DNA from: Flavobacteriales bacterium
GTDB taxonomy: Bacteria > Bacteroidota > Bacteroidia > Flavobacteriales_F > PHOS-HE28
DNA: 64,000 nucleotides
Assembly (NCBI GenBank): GCA_013360395.1
Contig: JABWBQ010000020.1
Coordinates: 1 to 64,000 of the forward strand
Direction: 5' to 3'
Shown here: positions 17,992 to 27,569 of the stretch, piece after piece
Numbering within the stretch: the stretch's first letter is position 1
How the letters are laid out: each line of letters starts with the position of its first letter
Notes under the pieces: generated by a model
What the model was told of the DNA's origin: nothing
What the model saw: the letters and a program-made list of their open reading frames with translations, nothing else
Databases searched by the model: none
Translations under genes and position numbers: made by a program

Positions 17992-20796
17992 ATGCAACGG
18001 ATCCTGCTGCTTCTCCTCCCCCTGTTCCTGGCCTGTGACACGATGTCCCAGCACGGCACCATCGCCGGGATGATCACCGCGGCCGAAGGCGGCGCGGTGC
18101 AGCCGATGCCCTTCGTGAACGTCATGATCAAAGGCACCGCGCACGGCACGACCACCGGCATGGACGGCACCTTCCGCCTGACCTGCCCCGTGGGCGCGCA
18201 GACCGTGGCGGTGAGCCTGCTGGGTTTCGCGCCGGTGGAGCGCACCGTGCACCTGGCGGAAGGGGCCACCTGTACAGTGGACCTCACGCTGCAGGCCGCG
18301 GAGAACACCCTGCAACAGGTGGACGTCGTGGCGTTCCGGCGCACCGAGAGCGATGGCGCGGTGCTGCTGGAGCTGCGCAACAGCCGGCAGGTGGTGGACG
18401 GTGTGGGCCGCCAGCAGATCGCCCGCGGACAGGACCGCAACGCCGGTGACGTGGTCAAGCGCCTGCCCGGTGTCACGCTGCAGGACGACCGGTTCGTGAT
18501 GGTGCGCGGCCTGGCGGACCGGTACAACACGGTGCTGCTGAACGAGGTGCCGGCACCGAGCCTGGAGCCGGACAAACGGGCCTTCAGCTTCGACGTGATC
18601 CCCAGCGGTGCGCTGGAGCGCCTCCTGGTGTACAAGACCGCCGCCCCGGAGCTTCCGGGCGATCTCGTCGGCGGCGCGGTGAAGGTGCACACGCTGGCCG
18701 CGCCCGCCGGGGATGTCACACGCATCACCGTGGGCACCGCGATCCGCGCCGGCACCACCTTCGCACCGTTCCTTCAAGGGGCCGGCCATGCGGCCGATGC
18801 GCTGGGCTACGGCGCTGGTGCCCGCAAGCTGCCCGACCACTTCCCGGCCGACCTGAGCGGGCAGAGCCCCGAAGCGCTCCAGGCCCTGGGGCGTGCGCTG
18901 CCCAACACCTGGACCACCCGTGAAAGCACCGCCATGCCCGATGTGCGCGTGGGCCTGCTCCTCACCCGCACCCTGGGGAAGCCGGACGCGCACAACCGCT
19001 TCGGCACCGTCACCAGCATCGATTACGCCAACACCTGGCTGGCCTACACCGCCAGGAACCGCAACTTCAACGCCTACGACCTCGCCACAGGCCGCAGCGA
19101 CACGATCCACGACTACCTCGACCGGGAGAACATCCGCACGGCCCGTGTGACGGTGATGCACAACTGGACCGCGCTGCTGGGCCGGGGCACCAGGCTCGAG
19201 CTGCGCAACCTGTTCAACCAGCAGGGACAGGACCGGACCACGCTGCGCACCGGCCGCAACCTGGAGGAAGGTTTCGCCGTGCGCAACCACGCCTTCCACT
19301 ACCGACAGCGCACGGTGTACAGCGGGCAGTTGCACGGGGAGCACACCCTGGGCGAAAGAGGGCAAAGCACCTGGACCCTGGGCTACGGCTACGCGCGCAG
19401 CCAGGAGCCCGACCTGCGGCGCGTGCGCACCATCCGCGACATCGATGCCACGGACGCCCCCTACCAGCTGGTCGTTCCACCTTCGGCCTCCACGCTCGAT
19501 GCCGGCCGTTTCCACAGCGACCTGCACGAGCGCAGCCTCACCGGTCGCTTGGACCACCGCCAGCGCCTGGCCCCGGCCGATGCCGCGCTGGTGCCCGAGC
19601 TGGTGGCCGGCGTGTTCGTCGAGGACAAGGACCGTACGTTCAGCGCACGCTGGATGTCGTTCACCCAGGCCAACCTGCTGACCTTCGACCCGGCGCTGCT
19701 CACCGAGGACCTGTCCACCGTCTTCAGCGCCGGGAACATCAACCCGGTCACCGGCTTCGAGCTGGCCGAGGGCACCAACCCCAGTGACCGTTACACGGCC
19801 CACAACACGCTGTTGGCGGGGCATGCAGGCGCTGCGCTCACGCGGAAGGACCGCTGGACCGTGAGCGGCGGCGTACGGGTGGAGCGGAACCGTCAGCAAC
19901 TGCGCAGCGCCCGGTTCGGCGGGCAGCCGGTGCGGGCGGACAACACCGTCACCCATGCGCTTCCCTCGGTGAACGCCAGTTACCACATCACCTCGCGCAG
20001 CCTGGTGCGCGCGGCCTGGGGGAACACCGTGAACCGGCCGGAGTTCCGGGAGCTGGCCCCCTTCGCCTTCTACGACTTCAGCATGAACAACGTGCTCTTC
20101 GGCAACGATTCGTTGACGGTGGCCCGCGTGATGAACGTGGACGCCCGGTGGGAGTTCCATCACGACGCCGGGGAGATCATCAGCATCGGGGCCTTCCACA
20201 AGCGTTTCCGCGACCCCATCGAGATGTACTTCGTACCCGGCACGGGTTCGGGCGGCACCCGCAACTTCACTTACGACAACGCGGTGGGGGCGCACAGCAC
20301 CGGGGTGGAGGCCGAGGTGCGCAGCACGCTCGGCGCCTGGGGCGTGGGTGGCGTGCCGGGCCGTTTCGGCGTCCTGTTCAACGGGGCGTACATCCTCACC
20401 CAGGTGGACCTGGGCCAGCGTGCCGTGGGGCAGGCCCGCCAGCGCCCGCTCATGGGGCAGAGCCCCTATGTGGTGAACGCCGGCCTTCACTACGAGGACC
20501 GGGAACGCGGCCTGCTGTTCAACGTCGTGTACAACGTGATCGGCCGCCGGCTCTTCGCCGTGGGCAGCTACGGCACGCCCGACCTGTACGAGATGCCGAG
20601 GCACCAGGTGGATGCGACCCTCGCGGCGCGCAAGGGCCGCCTGGAGCTCAAGCTCGGTGTGCAGGACCTGCTGAACGCGCCCGTGCGCCTCGTGCAGGAC
20701 AGCAATGCCAATGACCGCATCGACGCCCGGGACGAGGAGGTCCTGAGCTACCGGCGCGGCCAGCTCGTCTCCCTGAGCGTGAGCGTGCGCTTGTGA
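17992..20796 (+). CDS. TonB-dependent outer-membrane receptor
   Basis: 934 residues. Signal peptide (about 1-22), a carboxypeptidase-regulatory-like beta domain (about 24-100, FVNVMIKGTAHGTTTGMDG), a plug domain with NAGDVVKRLPGVTLQDDR and VMVRGLADRYN, then a beta barrel ending in SLSVSVRL with a C-terminal aromatic/hydrophobic strand. Imports a ligand across the outer membrane using TonB energy; the ligand is not evident. Start chosen at 17,992 because it begins the signal peptide and follows a -7-like box; two earlier in-frame starts precede that box. A lipoprotein gene follows and may be the partner. Confidence 0.92.
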   Translation: MQRILLLLLPLFLACDTMSQHGTIAGMITAAEGGAVQPMPFVNVMIKGTAHGTTTGMDGTFRLTCPVGAQTVAVSLLGFAPVERTVHLAEGATCTVDLTLQAAENTLQQVDVVAFRRTESDGAVLLELRNSRQVVDGVGRQQIARGQDRNAGDVVKRLPGVTLQDDRFVMVRGLADRYNTVLLNEVPAPSLEPDKRAFSFDVIPSGALERLLVYKTAAPELPGDLVGGAVKVHTLAAPAGDVTRITVGTAIRAGTTFAPFLQGAGHAADALGYGAGARKLPDHFPADLSGQSPEALQALGRALPNTWTTRESTAMPDVRVGLLLTRTLGKPDAHNRFGTVTSIDYANTWLAYTARNRNFNAYDLATGRSDTIHDYLDRENIRTARVTVMHNWTALLGRGTRLELRNLFNQQGQDRTTLRTGRNLEEGFAVRNHAFHYRQRTVYSGQLHGEHTLGERGQSTWTLGYGYARSQEPDLRRVRTIRDIDATDAPYQLVVPPSASTLDAGRFHSDLHERSLTGRLDHRQRLAPADAALVPELVAGVFVEDKDRTFSARWMSFTQANLLTFDPALLTEDLSTVFSAGNINPVTGFELAEGTNPSDRYTAHNTLLAGHAGAALTRKDRWTVSGGVRVERNRQQLRSARFGGQPVRADNTVTHALPSVNASYHITSRSLVRAAWGNTVNRPEFRELAPFAFYDFSMNNVLFGNDSLTVARVMNVDARWEFHHDAGEIISIGAFHKRFRDPIEMYFVPGTGSGGTRNFTYDNAVGAHSTGVEAEVRSTLGAWGVGGVPGRFGVLFNGAYILTQVDLGQRAVGQARQRPLMGQSPYVVNAGLHYEDRERGLLFNVVYNVIGRRLFAVGSYGTPDLYEMPRHQVDATLAARKGRLELKLGVQDLLNAPVRLVQDSNANDRIDARDEEVLSYRRGQLVSLSVSVRL

Positions 20797-20884
20797 GCGC
20801 TGCGGTCCGCAAGCTTCACAGCGTGCTAACACCGAATGCGCGAAAGCATCATGCCCCGTTCATCATGAGCTAATGCCGCGTAGG

Positions 20885-20892
20885 TCCCTTTG
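20885..20892 (+). promoter_or_regulatory. -7 box (TCCCTTTG)
   Basis: TCCCTTTG, 24 nt before the ATG at 20,917. The same gap also contains CTAACACCG, close to the CTTAACACCG of the Pho-box-like repeat near 30,940. Confidence 0.4.
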
Positions 20893-20916
20893 CGGCATCG
20901 AAACAAAACGATCGAA

Positions 20917-22347
20917 ATGACGAACATCCATTCCCGCCCGCTGCTGGGCGCCCTGCTGCTGGCGGCCCTGACCGCCGGGTTCGCCGCCTGCTCCCGCAAG
21001 GAGGGCTGCACCGACCCCCTGGCCACCAACTACGACCCCGATGCGCAACGCGACTGCTGCTGCGCGTACGCCACGGGCAAGACCTTCACCATCACCGACC
21101 TGGGCAACGGGGTGAAGCAGGTGCAGGGTGAGACCGACCAGGACGTGACCCTGACGAGCGGAACCAAGTGGCTGCTGCACGGTTTCGTGTATGTGAACAG
21201 CGGGGCCACCCTCACCATCGAGCCGGGCACCGTGATCAAGGGCGACAAGGACAGCAAGGCCACGCTGGTGGTGCGCCGGGGCGGCCGGTTCCACGCGGAA
21301 GGCACGAGCACGCAGCCCATCGTGTTCACCAGCGCCCAGCCCGCCGGCCAGCGTGCGCCCGGCGACTGGGGCGGGATCATCGTGTGCGGTAAGGCCCCGG
21401 TGAACCTCCAGGGCGGCGAGGGGACCATCGAGGGCGGTGTGGACGCCACCTTCGGCGGCTACGACGCCACGCACAGCTCCGGCATTCTACGCTACATCCG
21501 GATCGAGTTCTCCGGCGTGCCCTTCCAGCCCAACCAGGAGATCAACGGGCTGACCCTGGGCGGCGTGGGCAGCGGCACCACGATCGACCACATCCAGGTG
21601 TCCTACAACGGCGACGACAGCTATGAGTTCTTCGGCGGCACGGTGAACGTGAAGCACCTGGTGGCCCTGGCCAGCTGGGACGACGACTTCGACATGGACA
21701 ACGGGTACGCCGGCAAGGGCCAGTTCCTGGTGGCGCTGCGCGACCCCGCCATCGCCGACCAGAGCGGCAGCAACGGGTTGGAGCACGACAACGACGGCCA
21801 GGGCACCGCGGCCGCGCCGTTCACCGCACCGGTGCTGAGCAACGTGAGCATCTTCGGGCCGCAGGCCACGCCCGGCACCATCATCAACGGCAGCTTCAAG
21901 CGGGCCGGTCACCTGCGCCGCAACACGCACAGCAAGGTGTTCAACAGCGTGTTCGCCGGCTTCCCCACGGGCCTGGTGGTGGACGGGGCGGCGTGCGAGG
22001 CCAACGCCGATGGTGGGGACCTGAAGGTGCGCCGCTGCGTGTACAGCGCGATGGGCACGCTCACCGGTGTGGCCAGCGGCAGTACGTGGGACATCCAGAG
22101 CTGGTTCACCGCCGGCGGCAACGTGAGCGTGGACGACAACGGCGCACTCGGTGTGGCCGATCCCTTCCAGCTCACGGCGCCCGGCTTCCAGCTCACCGGC
22201 GGAAGCATGCTGGCCGATGGTGCCGCCTTCGGCGAACCCGAGCTCAACGATCCCTTCTTCGAGCAGGTCCCCCATCGGGGCGCCTTCGGTACCCAGGACT
22301 GGACCGCGGGTTGGTGCAACTGGGACCCCCAGCACACGCCTTACTGA
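20917..22347 (+). CDS. Outer-membrane lipoprotein with beta-helix-like body
   Basis: 476 residues. A lipoprotein signal peptide ends in the lipobox AGFAAC; the lipidated Cys is followed by SRKEGCTDPLATNYDP, a motif frequent in secreted Bacteroidota proteins. The body has repeating Gly/Asn/Thr-rich segments (GATLTIEPGTVIKG, GDWGGIIVCGKAP, TTIDHIQVSYNGDDSYEFFGG), consistent with a right-handed parallel beta-helix. It is encoded 120 nt behind the TonB receptor and is probably its surface-exposed partner. The substrate is unknown. A strong hairpin lies 24 nt after the stop. Confidence 0.85.
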   Translation: MTNIHSRPLLGALLLAALTAGFAACSRKEGCTDPLATNYDPDAQRDCCCAYATGKTFTITDLGNGVKQVQGETDQDVTLTSGTKWLLHGFVYVNSGATLTIEPGTVIKGDKDSKATLVVRRGGRFHAEGTSTQPIVFTSAQPAGQRAPGDWGGIIVCGKAPVNLQGGEGTIEGGVDATFGGYDATHSSGILRYIRIEFSGVPFQPNQEINGLTLGGVGSGTTIDHIQVSYNGDDSYEFFGGTVNVKHLVALASWDDDFDMDNGYAGKGQFLVALRDPAIADQSGSNGLEHDNDGQGTAAAPFTAPVLSNVSIFGPQATPGTIINGSFKRAGHLRRNTHSKVFNSVFAGFPTGLVVDGAACEANADGGDLKVRRCVYSAMGTLTGVASGSTWDIQSWFTAGGNVSVDDNGALGVADPFQLTAPGFQLTGGSMLADGAAFGEPELNDPFFEQVPHRGAFGTQDWTAGWCNWDPQHTPY

Positions 22348-22371
22348 GCGCCAGCGCACATCCTTTCCGGG

Positions 22372-22396
22372 GAACCCCGCCACCACGGCGGGGTTC
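22372..22396. terminator. Bidirectional hairpin terminator
   Basis: Perfect 10-bp stem GAACCCCGCC / GGCGGGGTTC around a 5-nt ACCAC loop, between the convergent stops of the lipoprotein gene and queA. A short pyrimidine run follows on the plus strand. Placed to serve both genes. Confidence 0.7.
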
Positions 22397-22401
22397 TCCG
22401 T

Positions 22402-23631
22402 TCAGGTGCGGCGCACGTGCAGCAGGGTGGCATCGCCGTAGCTCAGGAAGCGGTATCCTGCAGCGAGGGCATGCGCGTAGATCCGGCGCCAATCGTCGCC
22501 CACACAGGCCGCCACGAGCAGCAGCAGCGTGCTGCCCGGCTGGTGGAAGTTGGTGATCAGCACATCGGTGGTGCGCACCCGGTAGCCCGGGGCGATGAGC
22601 AGCCGGGTGCCACCGGTCACGTGCGTCAGCCCGTGGCGGTCCATGCGTTCGAGCACGGCACCGAGGGCCACGTGCGGCGGTGGCGGCGGCGCAGGGCGGT
22701 CGTAGGGCTCCCATTGTTCCACGCGGAGCTCGTCGCCAGCGCGCCCTTCAACCAGGGCCACGCCGTGCCAATACAGGCTTTCCAGGGTGCGCAGCGTGGT
22801 GGTGCCGATGGCGACCACGGTGCGTACCCCCAGCGCATCGCGCACGGCCGCCACGGTGGCGCGGGGCACCGCGATGCGCTCCTCGTGCATGGCATGGCCC
22901 GCCATGGTGGGCGCATGCACCGGGCGGAACGTTCCGGCGCCCACGTGCAGGGTGACGCGGGCCTGCTCCACCCCGCGGGCCTTCAGGCGCTCCATCAGTC
23001 CGGGCGTGAAGTGCAGGCCGGCCGTGGGCGCGGCCACCGAGCCTTCCTCCCGGGCGTACACCGTCTGGTAGCGCTCGCCGTCGGCGGCTTCGGCGCTGCG
23101 GTGCATGTACGGCGGCAGGGGCACCGCACCCACCCGTGCCAGAACCTCGGCGAAGGTGAGCCCGGACGGCCGCCAGGAGAAGGCGATGCGTGCGCCCTCC
23201 GGGTCGGGCGGCAGCCGCTCGGCGATCAACCGCACCCCGCCATCCGGTGCGGCATGGTCCAGCGCGAGGGGGCCCTGCTTCCACCGGCGGGCGTTGCCCA
23301 CGGCGCACAGCCATGCGGCCTCACCACGGCGCTGGAAGGCCTGTTCCACCGGGCCGCCGTCCGCCGGGGCCAGGCAGAACAGTTCGATCGCCGCGCCGGT
23401 GCCCTTGCGGAATAGGAGCCGCGCCTTCACCACACGGGTGTCGTTCATCACCAGCAGCGCACCGGCCGGCAGCAGGTCGGGCAGTTCACTGAACATCCGG
23501 TCCTCGATCGCACCGTTGCGGTGCACGAGCAGCCGCGAGGCGCCCCGGTCGGCGGGGGGATGGCGCGCGATGCGATCGTCCGGCAGGTCGTACCGCACGG
23601 CATCGGCGGAGAGGTCGCGGGGGTGCGGCAT
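22402..23631 (-). CDS. queA: S-adenosylmethionine:tRNA ribosyltransferase-isomerase
   Basis: 409 residues. Contains ALLVMNDTRVVKARL, GSVAAPTAGLHFTPGLME, VTLHVGAGTFRPV and NFHQPGSTLLLLVAA, all QueA signatures. It transfers the ribosyl moiety of AdoMet to 7-aminomethyl-7-deazaguanine in tRNA, giving epoxyqueuosine. Longer than the roughly 350-residue norm, with additional residues in the middle. A minus-strand box GAACTTCG lies 6 nt before the start. The remaining queuosine genes are not in the window. Confidence 0.95.
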   Translation of the reverse strand: MPHPRDLSADAVRYDLPDDRIARHPPADRGASRLLVHRNGAIEDRMFSELPDLLPAGALLVMNDTRVVKARLLFRKGTGAAIELFCLAPADGGPVEQAFQRRGEAAWLCAVGNARRWKQGPLALDHAAPDGGVRLIAERLPPDPEGARIAFSWRPSGLTFAEVLARVGAVPLPPYMHRSAEAADGERYQTVYAREEGSVAAPTAGLHFTPGLMERLKARGVEQARVTLHVGAGTFRPVHAPTMAGHAMHEERIAVPRATVAAVRDALGVRTVVAIGTTTLRTLESLYWHGVALVEGRAGDELRVEQWEPYDRPAPPPPPHVALGAVLERMDRHGLTHVTGGTRLLIAPGYRVRTTDVLITNFHQPGSTLLLLVAACVGDDWRRIYAHALAAGYRFLSYGDATLLHVRRT

Positions 23632-23637
23632 GGGCCG

Positions 23638-23645
23638 CGAAGTTC
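23638..23645 (-). promoter_or_regulatory. -7 box (GAACTTCG) for queA
   Basis: Minus-strand GAACTTCG ends 6 nt before the queA ATG, another near-leaderless arrangement. Confidence 0.4.
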
Positions 23646-23658
23646 GCCAGGGTGCCCG

Positions 23659-24981
23659 TCAAATGCCCAGTTCCACCTGGAACCAGAGGCCCCATCGCGT
23701 GCCGGCCGCATCGGTCGCGGCCATGCCGTCGCTCCAGGCGTAGCTCATCGCGGCCTGCACCTTCACCCGGTGGTGGTTGACGTAGTGCGACCAGCCGAGC
23801 CATCCCTCCTCGCGCTGCGGGAGCACGGAGGCCACGCGGCCGACGGGGGTCACCAGCGAATAGCGCGCCACCACCTCGTTGCGCGCACCGAGCATGTGGC
23901 TCACCTGGGTGTTCCAGCCCCAGCCCTGGAGCACCGGCACCACCGAGCTGTCGGCGGCCAGCACCAACGGGTCGCCCTCCACATCGCGTTGCAGGAACTC
24001 CGTGCTGATGGCCAGGCCGCGGTACTTCAGCACGGCATCGGCGATGAAGGTGTTCAGGGTGCGTCGTTGACCATCGGGCAGGGTGTGCCCCAGCTGCCCG
24101 CCCGCCCTGCGTGCGTGGACGTTCACGGCGTAGCCGGCCGCCACGGCGAGCTTGGGCGATGATTCCCTGGCCAGGTCGCCCTCGAACTCATCACCGCCGT
24201 CGGTGAACGCGCCGAGGGGCAGCCATTCCATGCGACCGGTGTAGCACAGGCCCTCGTCGCCTGGCGAGGCGTTGCGCCCCTCCCCGCTGGTCACGGCCGC
24301 CTTCACCGCGATGCCGTGCGTGCGGACCTTCCCCTGCCATGTGCCGAAGAATCCGAAATCGCGGTCGAGCGTGAAGGCGCCGTTCACGATGGACCGGTCG
24401 GGCAGTTGCTGGGCCCCGGAGGAGACCGTGCGCTGGCGGTTGCCGGGGAGCTTGGTCTGGCCGAGGGCGAAGGTCCAGTGCTTGTTCGGAGCGTACTGCG
24501 CCACGGCATCCCGGATGGGATGGGCCACGGTGCCTTCGATCAGGTCCATGTCGGCCCTGCTGAAGCCCAGCTGCACCTTGTACTGGACCTTGGGGCTCAG
24601 CACGTGCCCCTCGAAGCGCAGGCGCAGCCGACGCACACGGATATCGGTGCCGCCGATGGACAGCTCGTCACCGCGCTCGCTCCACAGGGCGAAGCGGTTC
24701 TGCATGCGGAAGCGCAGCGTCATGCGGAAGAGGCTGTCGTGTTCCAGGACCACGCCCTTGTTGCGGTCGAAGCGGGCGGTGAAGCCCCGGCCTTGGGCCT
24801 GTGCGGCGGCGGGGACGTACGCCAGCAACACGAAGGACAGGAGGACAGCACCCGCAAGTGAGGTGCGGGGGCGGGCCGGGCCGGGGCTCCCCTGCCCTTT
24901 CCGGCGGAACAGGCGTCGATGCCCCGGCAGCCGCCGGTGGCGGAAGCCGCAGGCGCTCGTCGTATCCGGCAGGTCGGTCAC
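23659..24981 (-). CDS. Phosphate-selective porin (OprP/OprO family)
   Basis: 440 residues. After the signal-like segment (about residues 41-64, ending in AAAQAQG) the protein shows FTARFDRNKGVVLEHDSLF, VRRLRLRFEGHVLSPKVQYKVQLGFS, APNKHWTFALGQTKLPGNRQ and an amphipathic-strand pattern to the end, as in OprP/OprO porins. Outer-membrane channel for phosphate or polyphosphate. The first ATG gives about 40 basic residues before the signal peptide, which is odd; no in-frame ATG closer to it exists. It starts 3 nt after the lon stop, so it is probably translationally coupled to lon. Confidence 0.85.
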   Translation of the reverse strand: MTDLPDTTSACGFRHRRLPGHRRLFRRKGQGSPGPARPRTSLAGAVLLSFVLLAYVPAAAQAQGRGFTARFDRNKGVVLEHDSLFRMTLRFRMQNRFALWSERGDELSIGGTDIRVRRLRLRFEGHVLSPKVQYKVQLGFSRADMDLIEGTVAHPIRDAVAQYAPNKHWTFALGQTKLPGNRQRTVSSGAQQLPDRSIVNGAFTLDRDFGFFGTWQGKVRTHGIAVKAAVTSGEGRNASPGDEGLCYTGRMEWLPLGAFTDGGDEFEGDLARESSPKLAVAAGYAVNVHARRAGGQLGHTLPDGQRRTLNTFIADAVLKYRGLAISTEFLQRDVEGDPLVLAADSSVVPVLQGWGWNTQVSHMLGARNEVVARYSLVTPVGRVASVLPQREEGWLGWSHYVNHHRVKVQAAMSYAWSDGMAATDAAGTRWGLWFQVELGI

Positions 24982-24984
24982 CGC

Positions 24985-27435
24985 TCAGGCCACTTTCAGC
25001 GCGTTCTCCACCTTCTCCTTCAGCAGGGCATGCTTCACCACCTCGATCATCTCGGTGACGTAGGTGAAGCGCATGCCCTTGGTGTAGCGCGCGTCGATGT
25101 CCTCGATGTCCTTGCGGTTGTCCGTACTGAGGACGATCTCCTTGATGCCGGCGCGTTTGGCGGCGAGGATCTTCTCCTTGATGCCACCCACGGGAAGCAC
25201 TCGGCCGCGCAGGGTGATCTCGCCGGTCATGGCGGTGAACTTGCGCACCTTCTGCTGGGTGAAGGCGCTGGCGATGCTGGTGAGCATGGCGATGCCGGCG
25301 CTGGGTCCGTCCTTGGGCGTGGCCCCCTCGGGCACGTGCACATGCACGTTCCACCGCTTGAACACATCGGCGTCCAGGCCGATGATGTCGCTGTGGGCCT
25401 TGAGGTATTCCAAGGCGATGATGGCGCTCTCCTTCATCACATCGCCCAGGTTGCCGGTGAGGGTGAGCTTGCCCTCGCCCTTGGTGATGCTGGTCTCGAT
25501 GAAGAGGATGTCGCCGCCGGTGGGGGTCCAGGCCAGGCCGGTGACCACGCCGGCCACGTCGTTGCCCTGGTATTTGTCGCGGGCGTGGCTGGGGCCGTAG
25601 ATCTTCACCAGGTCCTCCGCCGTGATGGTGACGCTGTGCTTCTGCTTGAGGGCGATCTGCTTCGCGCGGTGCCGCACGAGCTTGGCGATGCGTTTCTCCA
25701 GGGTGCGCACGCCGCTCTCATCAGTGTACTGCTCGATGATGGCGTCGATGAGGCCCGGGGCGAGCTTGAGCTGCTTGGGTTTGATGCCGTTCTCGGCGAA
25801 CTGCTTGGGCAGCAGGTGGCGCAGGGCGATCTCCACCTTCTCCTCCTGGGTGTAGCCGTTCACCTCAATGATCTCCATGCGGTCGCGCAGGGCCGGGTGG
25901 ATGGTGCTGAGGCTGTTGGCCGTGGCGATGAACATCACGCGGCTCAGGTCGTACTCGATCTCCACGTAGTTGTCGTGGAAGGCGTTGTTCTGTTCGGGGT
26001 CGAGCACTTCGAGCAGGGCGCTGGCGGGGTCGCCGTGGAAGTCCTTCCCCACTTTGTCGATCTCGTCGAGCACGAACAGGGGGTTGCTGGTGCCGGCCTT
26101 CTTGAGGCTCTGGATCAGGCGGCCGGGCATGGCGCCGATGTAGGTCTTGCGGTGGCCGCGGATCTCGGCCTCGTCGTGCAGACCGCCCAGGCTCATGCGC
26201 ACGTACTTGCGGCCCAGGGCCTCGGCCATGCTCTTGCCCAGGCTGGTCTTGCCCACGCCGGGCGGGCCGTAGAGGCAGATGATCGGCGCCTTCATGTCGC
26301 CCTTGAGCTTGAGCACGGCCAGGTGCTCGATGATGCGCTCCTTCACCTTCTCCAGGCCGAAATGGTCGCGGTCCAGGATCTTCTGTGCGTTGCGCAGGTC
26401 GAACTTGTCGGTGCTGTACTCGCCCCACGGCAGTTCGAGCAGCAGCTGCACATAGTTGTGCTGCACGCTGAACTCGGCGCCCGCGGGGTTCATGCGCTGC
26501 AGTTTGGCGAGCTCCTTCTCGAAGGTCTCCCCCACCTTCGCGGACCACTTCTTGCGGGCGGCCTTGGTGCGCATCTCCTCCAGCTCCTGCTCGATGGGGT
26601 TGCCGCCCAGCTCGTCCTGGATGGTCTTCATCTGCTGGTGCAGGAAATACTCGCGCTGCTGCTTGTCCACCTCGGTGCGCACCTTGCTCTGGATCTCGTT
26701 CTTCATCTGGAGCATCTGCAGCTCCTTGGTGAGGTGAGCCAGCAGCAGCTTGGCGCGCTCGCGCAGGTCGGCCACCTCCAGCATGCGCTGCTTCTCGGCC
26801 ACCTCGGCGTTCATGTTGCTGCTGATGAAGTTCACCAGGAACGACGGCGAATCGATGTTGCGCAGCGCGAACTGGGCCTCGGTGGGGATGTGCGGGCTCT
26901 GCTTGATGATCTCCAGCGCCAGGTCCTTGAGGCTGCTCACCAGCGCATGGAACTCCTTGTCATCCTTGGCCGGTCGCACCTCGGCGAACTCCTTGATGCG
27001 CGCCGTGTAGTAGGGGTCGGTGCGCACCATCTCCAGCACCTCGAAGCGCTTCTTGCCTTGGATGATGGCCGTGGTGCTGCCGTCGGGCATGCGCAGCATG
27101 CGGATGATCTGCGCCAGGGTGCCCACCCGGTTGAGGTCCTCGGGCCGGGGCTCCTCGATCTGGGCGTCCATCTGGCTCACCACCCCCAGCGTGCGGTTGC
27201 CGCGGTACACGTCCTGGATCAGGCGGATGCTCCGGTCGCGGCCCACGGTGATGGGGATCACCACCCCTGGGAAAAGCACCGTGTTGCGCAACGGCAGGAT
27301 GGGCAGTTCCGGCGGGGTGGACTCCGCGTTCATCTGCTCCTCGTCCTCGGCCGTGATCAAGGGGATGAGCTCGGTCTCGTTCTCGATGGCCTCGGAACTG
27401 AAGAGCGCGGGGTCGCTGTGGAGAAGATCGTTCAT
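24985..27435 (-). CDS. lon: ATP-dependent Lon protease
   Basis: 816 residues. LON substrate-binding domain ([20 protein letters not shown]), coiled-coil middle, AAA+ module with Walker [14 protein letters not shown] near residue 389 and Walker B VLDEIDK, and the protease domain with catalytic Ser in [10 protein letters not shown] (about 712) and Lys in [14 protein letters not shown] (about 755). Cytosolic hexamer degrading misfolded and regulatory proteins. Its promoter has an exact TACCTTTG box 28 nt upstream. The porin gene follows in the same transcript. Confidence 0.97.
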   Translation of the reverse strand: MNDLLHSDPALFSSEAIENETELIPLITAEDEEQMNAESTPPELPILPLRNTVLFPGVVIPITVGRDRSIRLIQDVYRGNRTLGVVSQMDAQIEEPRPEDLNRVGTLAQIIRMLRMPDGSTTAIIQGKKRFEVLEMVRTDPYYTARIKEFAEVRPAKDDKEFHALVSSLKDLALEIIKQSPHIPTEAQFALRNIDSPSFLVNFISSNMNAEVAEKQRMLEVADLRERAKLLLAHLTKELQMLQMKNEIQSKVRTEVDKQQREYFLHQQMKTIQDELGGNPIEQELEEMRTKAARKKWSAKVGETFEKELAKLQRMNPAGAEFSVQHNYVQLLLELPWGEYSTDKFDLRNAQKILDRDHFGLEKVKERIIEHLAVLKLKGDMKAPIICLYGPPGVGKTSLGKSMAEALGRKYVRMSLGGLHDEAEIRGHRKTYIGAMPGRLIQSLKKAGTSNPLFVLDEIDKVGKDFHGDPASALLEVLDPEQNNAFHDNYVEIEYDLSRVMFIATANSLSTIHPALRDRMEIIEVNGYTQEEKVEIALRHLLPKQFAENGIKPKQLKLAPGLIDAIIEQYTDESGVRTLEKRIAKLVRHRAKQIALKQKHSVTITAEDLVKIYGPSHARDKYQGNDVAGVVTGLAWTPTGGDILFIETSITKGEGKLTLTGNLGDVMKESAIIALEYLKAHSDIIGLDADVFKRWNVHVHVPEGATPKDGPSAGIAMLTSIASAFTQQKVRKFTAMTGEITLRGRVLPVGGIKEKILAAKRAGIKEIVLSTDNRKDIEDIDARYTKGMRFTYVTEMIEVVKHALLKEKVENALKVA

Positions 27436-27463
27436 CGACGGGTGGGTGCCAGGATGACAGGTT

Positions 27464-27471
27464 CAAAGGTA
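27464..27471 (-). promoter_or_regulatory. -7 box (TACCTTTG, exact) for lon
   Basis: Exact Bacteroidota -7 consensus on the minus strand, 28 nt before the lon ATG. I found no HrcA/CIRCE-type inverted repeat beside it. Confidence 0.6.
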
Positions 27472-27569
27472 CCCCTTGGCCGGACCGCTGCCGATCCGGG
27501 GATCCCAAAAAGGTGCGGACGACCATGGCAAGCGGCATGCCCCACGGGGCATCCTGCCCTTCCGTCAGT

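Noticed and set aside
17914-20832. Long minus-strand open frame opposite the TonB receptor
   Set aside because: Antisense shadow of a clear receptor gene; no motifs.
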